DNA from: Synergistaceae bacterium
Lineage (GTDB): Bacteria > Synergistota > Synergistia > Synergistales > Synergistaceae
Assembly: GCA_031283975.1 (NCBI GenBank)
Contig: JAITAT010000245.1
Location: 1-11,245, forward strand
Reading direction: 5' to 3'
DNA: 11,245 bases
Shown here: in pieces, positions 5,254-11,245 of the stretch
How positions within the stretch are numbered: position 1 is the stretch's first letter
How the letters are laid out: the number at the start of each line of letters is the position of its first letter
Translations under genes and position numbers: made by a program
Notes under the pieces: model-generated
Database searches by the model: none
Told to the model about the DNA's origin: nothing
The model's input: only the letters and a program-made list of their open reading frames with translations

Positions 5254-7098
5254 TCATTCCACGGTGACGCTCTTGGCGAGGTTTCTCGGCATGTCTATAT
5301 CGCGGCCGAGGGTGCGCGCCGTGTGGTACGCGAAGAGCTGGAGCGGGATGACCCCTATGAATGGGAACAACTCAGGTTCCGTCCTCGGTATGAAAATTAT
5401 GTCGTTCGCGTGAGCCCGGGCGCCTTCGTCGCCCTCGGACGCCAGTAGGAGTATCGGGGCGTTGCGCGCCCTGCATTCTTCGACGTTCGACAGCGTTTTT
5501 TCACGCAGGTCGGTATCCGGGGCCAGCGCGACGACCGTGAGTTTCTCGTCGAGCATGGCTATAGGTCCGTGTTTCATCTCTCCGGCGGCGTAAGCCTCGG
5601 ACGGCAGATAGGCTATCTCCTTCAATTTCAGCGCGCCTTCCAGAGTCAAAGGGACGCACTCTCTGCGGCCGATGAAGAAAAATCCTTTCGAATCGGAGTA
5701 TTTTTCGGCGAGGAGTTTTATTTCATCCTCGCGTTCCAGCATCGCCTGCTGGAGTGCCGGCAGTGTCCTCAAACCTCCGATGAGTCTCGCCTCGTCCCCC
5801 GCTGAAAGCGTTCCCCGATCCTTGAGGAGCGCCATGACGAGCAGGGCGAGCAGGCTTATCTGCCCCATGAACGTTTTTGTGGCGGCGACGCCCACTTCCG
5901 GTCCCGCCATGGACAGCAGCGTATGTTCCACTTCGCGGTCTATCGTCGAACCCCGCACATTCGTTATCGCCGTGCAGCGCGTTCCTTTCGCCTTGGCTAT
6001 GCGCGCCGCCGCGAGCGTGTCGGCCGTCTCCCCGCTCTGTGAGACGAAGATGGCGAGAGTATCGCCGCCGCCGATCACATTTCTGTAGCGATATTCGGAG
6101 GCTACCTCCGCCCTGATGTCGAGTTCGCCGTCGAGGCTTTCCATTATGTCGCGCGCCACCAAAGTCGCGTAGTAAGACGTTCCGCACGCGACGAACTGCA
6201 CCCTGCGGATTTGTTTCATCAAACCGGAGGGCAGCGTCAGGCTTTTGTCCATCGCGACGTTCGTCACTATGGTATGCGCGTCGATGGTCAGGCGCAGGAC
6301 ATCGGGCTGTTCGCCTATCTCCTTGCGCATGAAGTGGTCGAAATGCCCCTTGTCGGCCATCACGCTGTCCCAGTTGAGGCGTATCGTTTTTTTGCGCCTT
6401 TCCGTGCCGTCGAAACCGTAAAATTCGCAGCGTGAGGGCGAGAGGGAAGCCATTTCCCCCTCTTCGAGGAAGAACAGATCGTGCGTGTACTCCAGGAGAG
6501 CGGTCGGGTCCGACGCGCAGTAAGAGGCGCTTCCGTCGAAAGCCGCGACCAGCGGGGAACCCTTGCGCGCGCACCATATCTCATCGGGGATGTCGCGGAA
6601 CATTATGACGAGAGCGAAAGCCCCGCGCAGTTCGGCCGTGAGCGCGCTCATGGCGCTTCTCGCGTCGCCGCGCTCTTTGTACAGTACCGCTAAGAGCTGG
6701 CACGCCGCCTCGGTGTCGGTTTCGGTGATGAATTTGACGCCTTCGGATTCGAGCCTTGTCCTTATTTCCCTGGAATTTTCTATGATGCCGTTGTGTACCA
6801 GCACTATCATGCCGTCGGAACTCTCGTGAGGGTGAGCGTTTGTCTCGGTGACTCCGCCGTGCGTGGCCCATCTCGTGTGCCCGATGCCCGAGGTGGAGAC
6901 CGAGCATTCCGGGGGCATGTTTTTGACTTTGCGCGTCAGTTCCGAAACTCTGCCCACGATCTTGGCGTTTATTATGGTCTCTTCGCAGCGCAAGGCTATG
7001 CCGGCCGAATCGTATCCCCTGTATTCCTGTCTCGCGAGTCCTTCCAAAATTATTCCGGCGGCCGGTTTTTGGCCCGCGTATCCCATGATTCCGCACAT
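5254..7098 (-). CDS. glmS: Glutamine-fructose-6-phosphate aminotransferase (isomerizing)
   Basis: A 614-residue protein (E. coli GlmS is 609). It makes glucosamine-6-phosphate from fructose-6-phosphate and glutamine, the first step toward UDP-GlcNAc for peptidoglycan and lipopolysaccharide. The N-terminal glutaminase starts with the catalytic Cys as residue 2 (MCGIMGYAG), fixing the start, and carries EYRGYDSAGIA and HTRWATHGGVTETNAHPH (about 74-91). Two SIS sugar-isomerase domains follow: the first with ACGTSYYA and VSQSGETADTL, the second with GRRECVPLTLEGALKLKE and a GEMKHGPIAML segment. The C-terminus LAKSVTVE is the normal one. AGGTG lies just upstream on the minus strand. No glmS ribozyme fits the short (about 30-base) leader. 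It is divergent from der. Confidence 0.98.
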   Translation of the reverse strand: MCGIMGYAGQKPAAGIILEGLARQEYRGYDSAGIALRCEETIINAKIVGRVSELTRKVKNMPPECSVSTSGIGHTRWATHGGVTETNAHPHESSDGMIVLVHNGIIENSREIRTRLESEGVKFITETDTEAACQLLAVLYKERGDARSAMSALTAELRGAFALVIMFRDIPDEIWCARKGSPLVAAFDGSASYCASDPTALLEYTHDLFFLEEGEMASLSPSRCEFYGFDGTERRKKTIRLNWDSVMADKGHFDHFMRKEIGEQPDVLRLTIDAHTIVTNVAMDKSLTLPSGLMKQIRRVQFVACGTSYYATLVARDIMESLDGELDIRAEVASEYRYRNVIGGGDTLAIFVSQSGETADTLAAARIAKAKGTRCTAITNVRGSTIDREVEHTLLSMAGPEVGVAATKTFMGQISLLALLVMALLKDRGTLSAGDEARLIGGLRTLPALQQAMLEREDEIKLLAEKYSDSKGFFFIGRRECVPLTLEGALKLKEIAYLPSEAYAAGEMKHGPIAMLDEKLTVVALAPDTDLREKTLSNVEECRARNAPILLLASEGDEGARAHANDIIFIPRTEPELFPFIGVIPLQLFAYHTARTLGRDIDMPRNLAKSVTVE

Positions 7099-7135
7099 TT
7101 TCCGTCACCTGCCCGTAGTGTTACGTAACGCCAAT

Positions 7136-7144
7136 ATTATCACA
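7136..7144 (-). promoter_or_regulatory. Extended -10 promoter of glmS
   Basis: On the minus strand this reads TG-T-GATAAT, an extended -10 with a five-of-six hexamer. It would start transcription near 7129, giving a leader of about 30 bases. No convincing -35 is seen. A perfect palindrome, GTTACGTAAC (7120-7129), lies exactly over the predicted first transcribed bases and could be an operator. The same string TGTGATAATATT precedes rpsT, which supports the reading. Confidence 0.5.
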
Positions 7145-7162
7145 TCGGGAGACGCGAAACTA

Positions 7163-7191
7163 TCCACAAACGCACCGCCTTCTGGTATAGT
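7163..7191 (+). promoter_or_regulatory. Sigma-70-type promoter of der
   Basis: TCCACA (7163-7168, four of six to TTGACA) is separated by 17 bases from TATAGT (7186-7191, five of six). A TG one base before the hexamer (7183-7184) makes it extended. The expected start is near 7198, giving a leader of about 37 bases before the GTG of der. It is back to back with the glmS promoter. Confidence 0.65.
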
Positions 7192-7234
7192 ATCGAAGAA
7201 CCGTATCGGGGAAAAATCGGAAGCTGGTGAATGT

Positions 7235-8578
7235 GTGGGCATAATCGCGATAGTGGGCCGTCCGAACGTGGGAAAATCGTCGCTTTTCAACAGACTGCTG
7301 GGCCGCCGTGAGGCGATAGTCGACGATTTTCCGGGCGTCACTCGGGACAGGCTCTATGGGGAAATGGAGTGGGGCGGGAAGCGTTTTTACATCGTCGATA
7401 CCGGAGGCATAATGGGCGATACCGCCGACGGCAGCGCGGACATAATGGACAAGATGGCCATTCAGGTGAAGCACGCGCTGGGGGAGAGCGACGGAGTGAT
7501 ATTCGTTCTCGACGGGCGGGACGGGGTCGCCCCGATGGACGCCGAGATAGCGTCGATGCTTCGCAGGAGCGGCCGCAGAGTAGTGGTCGCCGTTAACAAA
7601 TTGGACAACCCCGGTAACCTGGACGCGGTTTACGACGCGGCCTCGCTCGGTTTTGAAAAAGTATTGCCGGTGAGCGCCGTTCACAACTTCAACATGGGCG
7701 ACCTGCTGGACGAAATGGCGGCGTTTCTGCCGGATGACCGCTCGGACGCCGGAGAGGAGGAAATATCGGGCGAAATACCGGTCGCGCTGGTCGGACGGCC
7801 CAACGTCGGCAAATCGAGTCTGCTCAACGCGCTCGCGGGGAGCGATCGATCCCTGGTGTCGGAAATTCCCGGCACCACGAGGGATGTCGTAGATTGTGTC
7901 GTCGAATTGGACGGGCAAAAATATCGTTTTCTCGACACGGCGGGTCTGCGCCGCAAATCCAAAATCGACGAGGACGTGGAATATTATTCCGCGGTTCGCA
8001 CGTACCAGGCCATAGACAGATGCAGGGTGGCGGTCGTATTGCTCGACGCCGCCGAAATAGCGACAGATCAGGATAAACGTCTCCTGTCGCATGTGCTGCG
8101 CCGCGGGCGCGGGCTCGTCATAGCGGTGAACAAATGGGATCTCGCCCCGAAAAACGCGAAGATCGGCGACACTATCAGGGAAAAACTGAGAGACGAGCTG
8201 CCCTTCGCGGAGCACGCGCCGGTGATTTTCATGTCCGCTCTGACAAAGCGCGGAATCGACAAACTGGGCAGCCGTATTTCCGCCGTGAACGAAAACACTC
8301 GCCGGCGCATACCGACCTCGGAACTCAACAGGCTCGTAAGGGAAGTTTTGGTTTTTGAAAGGATGCCGGGCGACGGCCGGGGCAGGTATCTCAAAATTTA
8401 TTTTTGCACGCAGGCCGATGGTTCGCCGCCGGCGTTCGTATTCTTCGTGAACGATGAAAAACTGGCCGGGAAGCCCTTTGAACGCCGTCTGGAGAATATT
8501 CTGCGCGGCATGGCGGACTTTTCCGGGGCGCCGATAAGGCTGTTCCTCAGAAATAAAAAAGATAAAAATCCGGCTTAA
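7235..8578 (+). CDS. der: Ribosome-assembly GTPase Der (EngA)
   Basis: An essential double-GTPase that acts in late 50S subunit assembly. The start is GTG 7235 (then GIIAIVGRPNVGKSS), giving 447 residues; no in-frame ATG lies nearby, and the frame upstream runs through the glmS 5' end and promoter. GGTGA (7226-7230) is a weak, close ribosome site. The first G domain has GRPNVGKS at residues 8-15, then DTGG and NKLD. The second has GRPNVGKS at about 187-194, then IPGTTRD, DTAG and NKWD. A C-terminal KH-like domain from about 355 ends in PIRLFLRNKK. The tandem G domains are unique to this family. GTG start and weak ribosome site suggest modest translation. Confidence 0.97.
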   Translation: MGIIAIVGRPNVGKSSLFNRLLGRREAIVDDFPGVTRDRLYGEMEWGGKRFYIVDTGGIMGDTADGSADIMDKMAIQVKHALGESDGVIFVLDGRDGVAPMDAEIASMLRRSGRRVVVAVNKLDNPGNLDAVYDAASLGFEKVLPVSAVHNFNMGDLLDEMAAFLPDDRSDAGEEEISGEIPVALVGRPNVGKSSLLNALAGSDRSLVSEIPGTTRDVVDCVVELDGQKYRFLDTAGLRRKSKIDEDVEYYSAVRTYQAIDRCRVAVVLLDAAEIATDQDKRLLSHVLRRGRGLVIAVNKWDLAPKNAKIGDTIREKLRDELPFAEHAPVIFMSALTKRGIDKLGSRISAVNENTRRRIPTSELNRLVREVLVFERMPGDGRGRYLKIYFCTQADGSPPAFVFFVNDEKLAGKPFERRLENILRGMADFSGAPIRLFLRNKKDKNPA

Positions 8579-8591
8579 TTCCAATAAAAGC

Positions 8592-8620
8592 TTGACTGTG
8601 GCATGGTTTGTGTGCATAAT
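8592..8620 (+). promoter_or_regulatory. hup: Strong sigma-70-type promoter of hup
   Basis: TTGACT (8592-8597), a 17-base spacer and CATAAT (8615-8620): both hexamers are five of six to consensus. It lies 14 bases after the der stop. Transcription should start near 8627, leaving an untranslated leader of about 90 bases before hup. Confidence 0.85.
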
Positions 8621-8626
8621 AACTCC

Positions 8627-8717
8627 GTTGTTTTTTGAAACCGGCGCGATTCAGAAATGGCATAGTTCTAGGGCTTTCAAAACGTTAGCCTAACATGATT
8701 ATGGAGGTGGAGTAGGA
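8627..8717 (+). promoter_or_regulatory. Structured 5' leader of hup
   Basis: In this leader TTTTGAAA (8633-8640) is complementary to TTTCAAAA (8675-8682), enclosing 34 bases. It is followed directly by GTTAG-C-CTAAC (8684-8694), an 11-base dyad. The ribosome site GGAGGTGG (8703-8710) comes after both. The dyad's one-base loop is too tight for a simple RNA hairpin, so it fits a DNA-level operator better. Function is unknown. Confidence 0.4.
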
Positions 8718-9014
8718 GTGACAAAAGCTGAGTTAGCAAATGAAGTTGTCGCTGCGGTTGAGGGTTTGACCAAGAAGAAGGCCGCTGAAGTGGTGGATGC
8801 TGTTTTTCACGCCATTCAGGCTGCCCTCGCGAAGGGAGATAAGATTCAGGCGGTAGGGTTTGGGACGTTTGAGGTTCAGCACCGTTCCGCCCGTAAGGGG
8901 CGCAATCCCCAGAACCCGATGGAAGAGATCAACATTCCGGCGAAGAAAGTTCCCGTCTTCCGCGCCGGCAAAGCTCTCAAAGACGCAGTCAACACGCCGT
9001 CAAAGAAGAAATAA
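8718..9014 (+). CDS. hup: DNA-binding protein HU
   Basis: A 98-residue member of the HU/IHF family, which bends and compacts DNA as a dimer and supports replication, repair and transcription. The start is GTG 8718, read as [11 protein letters not shown], with GGAGG (8703-8707) ten bases upstream. Helices 1 and 2 (about 1-40) precede [20 protein letters not shown] (about 48-67), which leads into the beta arm with the intercalating proline region ([18 protein letters not shown]). The end carries a short basic tail, PSKKK, slightly longer than the usual 90 residues. It could in principle be an IHF-like paralogue, but the sequence follows the HU pattern. It forms a single-gene unit with its own promoter and terminator. 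Confidence 0.95.
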   Translation: MTKAELANEVVAAVEGLTKKKAAEVVDAVFHAIQAALAKGDKIQAVGFGTFEVQHRSARKGRNPQNPMEEINIPAKKVPVFRAGKALKDAVNTPSKKK

Positions 9015-9046
9015 CTTCTTCAAATATCATAATAACGAATTTATGG

Positions 9047-9078
9047 AAAAGCGGCTTCCGTTCGGAGCCGCTTTTTTT
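9047..9078 (+). terminator. Intrinsic terminator after hup
   Basis: AAAAGCGGCT (9047-9056) pairs with AGCCGCTTTT (9066-9075) around nine bases that can close further (CC/GG). A run of seven T (9072-9078) includes the last four bases of the right arm. It is a textbook Rho-independent terminator 32 bases after hup. Its core stem resembles the one after rplL. Confidence 0.93.
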
Positions 9079-9221
9079 GTGCCCCGTAATTTATGGGAAA
9101 AATGCCCCATTTCCCGTGTTTTGCTGAAAACAACATCGGCGTATGTGTCCATTATCGGGATAAATAGTGTATATTGTAGCGGTATTGAAGGCGTACTCTT
9201 TGATGATAGGAGGCGTTAAAG

Positions 9222-10289
9222 ATGGTTACACTGGCCGTGAGCCCTCATTACTCTCATACTAAAGTGGCCTTGTACGACAATTACAGCTTCCTGTGGGGAG
9301 AGAACCAGTATTACACGTCGATGGAACTCGAACTGTTCCCGTCCATAACGCAGCAGGAGGAATTTCGCGCCAAGCGGATAATGGAACTCATCGCCGACAA
9401 GGGGGATGTTTTGAGCAACATAGGAGTATTCGTGTCCGTCGGGGGTATGCTGCATCCGATGGATAGCGGCGTATACCAGATAAGCGTCGAAATGGTCGAT
9501 GACCTCCTGTCGTGCAGGTATGGGGAAAGCCCGATGAACCTGGGCGCTCCGATAGCCCTGCGGCTTGCCAATATGGCGGGCGCCAGGTACGCGTTTATCG
9601 TAGATCCGCCGGTCGTCGACGAAATGAGCGCTATGGCGCACGTTACGGGCCTGCCCGACATAAGACGCAAGTCCATATTCCACACGCTGAACCACAAGGC
9701 CGTGGCGGCCAAGGAGGCCGATAAGCTCGGCAAACCGATTGCCGAGTGCGATTTCATAGTCTGCAATCTCGATAGCACCATTTCGGTGGCGGCGCACCAC
9801 CGAGGCAGGGTGATAGACGTCAACGACATTCAGAGCGGTTCCGGCCCGCTGTCGCCCCGGCAAGCGGGCAACCTGCCTCCTCTGCAGCTCGCGGAACTCT
9901 GTTTTTCCGGGAAATACTCCCTCGAGGAACTCAGGATAAGAATTACCGGCGCCGGAGGGTTTGTTGGGCATCTCGGCACGGATGATTTCGACGAAGTAAT
10001 TCGCCGCGTCAGGATGGGGGACAGAAAATTTCAGTCGGTTTACGGCGCCTTCGTCTATCAGTTGATAAAACAGATAGGCTCCATCGCCGCCATAATGTCG
10101 GGCAAGACGGACTCTGTAATACTCACCGGCAGGATGGCGTCCAACGAGTATTTCACGGATATGATAACTGAGAAAGTCAAGTGGATAGCGCCGGTTTCAT
10201 GCTATCCGGGCAGCGACGATATATCGGCCTTGATCGACAGGGTTATGCGCGTCATGACCGGGGCGGAGGAAGTAAAGACATACGCTTAG
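9222..10289 (+). CDS. Butyrate-kinase homologue with degenerate active site
   Basis: A 355-residue protein that matches butyrate kinase (acetokinase superfamily) along its whole length. Landmarks are AFIVDPPVVDEM (124-135), a RKSIFHTLNHKAVAAKEA block (149-166), LCFSGKYSLEEL (226-237) and a RVKFIAP-like WIAPVSCYPG. Butyrate kinase makes butyrate and ATP from butyryl-phosphate. Yet key motifs differ from the family: INPGSTSTK is VSPHYSHTK (6-14), the Arg of GRGG is V73, the His of HASNLG is S103, HxGGG is N182-L-D-S-T, the Arg of PERSGG is Q214, and TGGIA is TGRMA (302-306). Only some residues, such as the VDP aspartate, remain. The frame is intact with a strong AGGAGG (9208-9213), so it is expressed. 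It may bind a ligand or partner rather than act as a kinase. The promoter is not clear; a weak TATATT lies at 9170-9175. Confidence 0.88.
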   Translation: MVTLAVSPHYSHTKVALYDNYSFLWGENQYYTSMELELFPSITQQEEFRAKRIMELIADKGDVLSNIGVFVSVGGMLHPMDSGVYQISVEMVDDLLSCRYGESPMNLGAPIALRLANMAGARYAFIVDPPVVDEMSAMAHVTGLPDIRRKSIFHTLNHKAVAAKEADKLGKPIAECDFIVCNLDSTISVAAHHRGRVIDVNDIQSGSGPLSPRQAGNLPPLQLAELCFSGKYSLEELRIRITGAGGFVGHLGTDDFDEVIRRVRMGDRKFQSVYGAFVYQLIKQIGSIAAIMSGKTDSVILTGRMASNEYFTDMITEKVKWIAPVSCYPGSDDISALIDRVMRVMTGAEEVKTYA

Positions 10290-10324
10290 AACGTCTCGCG
10301 AGGGCATGAGCGAACCCGCGCGCG

Positions 10325-10357
10325 AAAACAAAAATCGCGAGGAGCGCCCCGCGATTT
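10325..10357 (-). terminator. Terminator of rpsT (shared with the convergent kinase homologue)
   Basis: AAATCGCG (10332-10339) pairs with CGCGATTT (10350-10357) around ten bases that can close by GG/CC. Read on the minus strand it runs into TTTTTGTTTT, so it ends rpsT well. On the plus strand the following ATTTCATTTCAT is weaker but may also end the upstream gene, 42 bases before. Confidence 0.78.
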
Positions 10358-10400
10358 CATTTCATGCGCGTTTATTTTCAGGTTCTCAGCCAGTCAGCCG

Positions 10401-10673
10401 TCACTCCGTTTTTAGCAGAGGGGAGGCCAGGATAGACATTCTGGATTTTCTTCGCGCGGCCGTGTTGCGGTGAACGACCCCTTTGGCGACCGCCTTGTCA
10501 AGGGCGCTTGTCGCCTCCGAAAGACGGAGAGAAACGGCTTCTTTGTCGCCTCCTCCGATCGTTTCCATGAAATTTTTTGCGGTCGTCTTGCAGCGGGTTT
10601 TCCAATAACGGTTGTAAAGCCTATTTTTTTCGGCGATCAGAATTCGTTTTGCAGCGGATTTTTTATTGGGCAT
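10401..10673 (-). CDS. rpsT: 30S ribosomal protein S20
   Basis: A 90-residue protein, the usual S20 size, with the start at ATG 10673 (MPNKKSAAKR). An earlier in-frame ATG at 10682 lies inside the ribosome site AAGGAGGTGA (10679-10688 on this strand) and is rejected. S20 is a primary binder of 16S rRNA at the 5' domain and h44. The protein is highly basic and helical; typical parts are PNKKSAAKR at the start, RYWKTRCKTTAKNF in the middle and a KAVAKGVVHRNTAARRKSRM stretch near the end, which is the strongest signature. It is a single-gene unit with its own promoter and terminator, convergent with the butyrate-kinase homologue. S20 commonly stands alone in genomes. Confidence 0.97.
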   Translation of the reverse strand: MPNKKSAAKRILIAEKNRLYNRYWKTRCKTTAKNFMETIGGGDKEAVSLRLSEATSALDKAVAKGVVHRNTAARRKSRMSILASPLLKTE

Positions 10674-10702
10674 CACATTCACCTCCTTAACAGCGGCATA
10701 AT

Positions 10703-10730
10703 ATTATCACACCGCGCCGCATTCGCGCAA
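10703..10730 (-). promoter_or_regulatory. Extended -10 promoter of rpsT
   Basis: On the minus strand TTGCGC (10725-10730) is followed after 16 bases by GATAAT (10703-10708), with TG one base before the hexamer. The expected start is near 10696, eight bases ahead of the ribosome site. The string TGTGATAATATT is identical to that upstream of glmS. Confidence 0.6.
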
Positions 10731-10835
10731 GCCGAATCGCGCGCCTTGCCCGCACATTCCAAGCGAATTCACGGATGACTCGCGCGCGGTTGTTCGGATT
10801 CTGTTTGGCTTTAAGATAAATGTTTGAAATAAATT

Positions 10836-10863
10836 ATGACGATTAACGTTTTAGTATTATAAT
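10836..10863 (+). promoter_or_regulatory. Possible promoter in the AT-rich tail
   Basis: ATGACG (10836-10841, four of six), a 16-base spacer and a perfect TATAAT (10858-10863). A start would fall near 10870, about 195 bases before the fliE-like ATG. In such AT-rich DNA a chance TATAAT is quite possible. No sigma-28 flagellar promoter (TAAA-N15-GCCGATAA) was found. Confidence 0.4.
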
Positions 10864-11016
10864 AGCGTACATATTTAGAGTTTACGGTCACGAAATCGAC
10901 TGGTTAATAAGAATCATAAGTGCGGTACTATTGACATATTTTCAAAGAGAGAGAAAATGATAACGGTAAAACATGAAACTCGGTGCGGACTAGTTCTCTG
11001 TGAGTGACGCTTTTAT

Positions 11017-11040
11017 TGTAAAATTAAATTATGTAAAATT
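11017..11040. repeat. Short direct repeat TGTAAAATT
   Basis: TGTAAAATT occurs at 11017-11025 and again at 11032-11040, 15 bases apart start to start. It lies 12 bases upstream of the ribosome site of the fliE-like gene. It may be a regulator site or simply low-complexity DNA. Confidence 0.4.
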
Positions 11041-11064
11041 TATGAGTGAATGGGAGGACGCGGA

Positions 11065-11245
11065 ATGATCGACGAAATGCGCATTGAGCCCGTTAAAATC
11101 CCGAAAGAGTTCGGTATGCCGGCGAAAATAGCGTGAATTCGCAAAAACGCTGAACCCAAGGGCCCCACATTTTCGGAAGTTTTGAAAAACAGTGTGCTTC
11201 ATGTGAACGAGCTTCAGCTTGACGCCGACAACCTGACCAACCGTC
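11065..11245 (+). pseudogene. fliE: fliE-like flagellar hook-basal body gene with in-frame TGA (partial)
   Basis: A frame starts at ATG 11065, seven bases after GGGAGG (11052-11057), reading MIDEMRIEPVKIPKEF, and stops at TGA 11134-11136 (codon 24). The same frame then continues open to the window edge with IRKNAEPKGPTFSEVLKNSV and HVNELQLDADNLTNR. That second part is a good match to FliE, the protein joining the MS ring to the proximal rod, whose family pattern has a Phe-rich FxxxL segment followed by VN-x-LQ-x-AD. Because the domain lies after the stop and keeps the frame, one base change (for example CGA or GGA to TGA) explains it. It could be a real nonsense mutation or a sequencing or assembly error. 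No good restart site was seen after the stop. The 3' end is outside the window. Confidence 0.68.

Larger units (their letters stand above)
10780..11064 (+). promoter_or_regulatory. AT-rich non-coding region ahead of the fliE-like gene
   Basis: About 285 bases with no plausible gene and clearly higher AT than the rest of the window. It holds one possible promoter (listed separately), an isolated TTGACA at 10931-10936 without a well-placed -10, and a nine-base direct repeat near the end. I see no tRNA, terminator or strong RNA fold. flgB and flgC, which often come before fliE, are not here. Confidence 0.4.

Noticed and set aside
5723..6577. Second minus-strand open frame inside glmS
   Set aside because: Another frame of glmS DNA, Arg/Gly-rich, with no family resemblance; glmS itself is complete.
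7099..7135. glmS ribozyme upstream of glmS
   Set aside because: The predicted leader is only about 30 bases, far too short for the ribozyme, and none of its pairing elements is seen.
6848..7234. N-terminal extension of der across the intergenic region
   Set aside because: The extension crosses both divergent promoters and the 5' part of glmS, and does not resemble Der; the GTP-binding motif sits right after GTG 7235.
7160..8617. Long minus-strand open frame (485 codons) opposite der
   Set aside because: It is the antisense of a clear Der GTPase, is rich in Arg/His/Val as expected for a shadow frame, and has no ribosome site or recognisable domain.
10674..10682. Earlier ATG for rpsT
   Set aside because: It lies within the ribosome site; MPNKKSAAKR is the normal S20 start.
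11042..11068. Eight-codon upstream frame overlapping the fliE-like start by ATGA
   Set aside because: No ribosome site of its own and no conserved product; in AT-rich DNA such short frames are expected by chance.
11134..11136. TGA in fliE as selenocysteine
   Set aside because: No Sec-containing FliE is known to me and no stable hairpin of SECIS type is visible just after the codon; a nonsense change or sequence error is simpler.

Overview
The window looks like a core-genome segment of a motile, probably anaerobic bacterium with a moderately GC-rich genome. Shine-Dalgarno sites are strong (AGGAGG-type), and Ile AUA codons are frequent despite the GC content. A Firmicutes-type L10 leader RNA, a 49-residue four-cysteine L33, a bacteriohemerythrin, a butyrate-kinase-family protein and a FliE remnant suggest Synergistota or a Firmicutes-related lineage. 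This is an inference from gene content; no sequence here proves the phylum.

Left block (1-3894), all on the plus strand: the 3' end of tuf, then rpmG, tRNA-Trp(CCA), secE, nusG, rplK, rplA, an L10 leader RNA with an intrinsic terminator, rplJ and rplL. This is the conserved translation/secretion/antitermination cluster. The rpoB-rpoC genes that normally follow rplL are absent: rplL ends in a terminator, and a new transcription unit starts at once.

Middle block (3894-5253): a metal-dependent amidohydrolase, apparently transcribed from an extended -10 promoter that makes a leaderless mRNA, followed with no gap by a bacteriohemerythrin. The block ends in a 25-position hairpin shared with the convergent gene glmS.

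Right block (5254-10673): glmS (minus) is divergent from der/engA (plus). The nucleoid protein HU follows, with a good sigma-70 promoter and a structured leader. Next is a butyrate-kinase homologue that has lost most recognised active-site residues, then rpsT (S20) on the minus strand. glmS and rpsT share the same upstream string TGTGATAATATT, read as an extended -10.

Tail (about 10790-11245): an AT-rich non-coding stretch with a possible promoter leads to a fliE-like reading frame. It has a good ribosome binding site but an in-frame TGA at codon 24, ahead of the recognisable FliE domain, and the window ends inside it.

No CRISPR array, insertion sequence, rRNA or defence system was seen. The items most worth following up are the catalytically degenerate butyrate kinase, the interrupted fliE and the leaderless amidohydrolase-hemerythrin unit.
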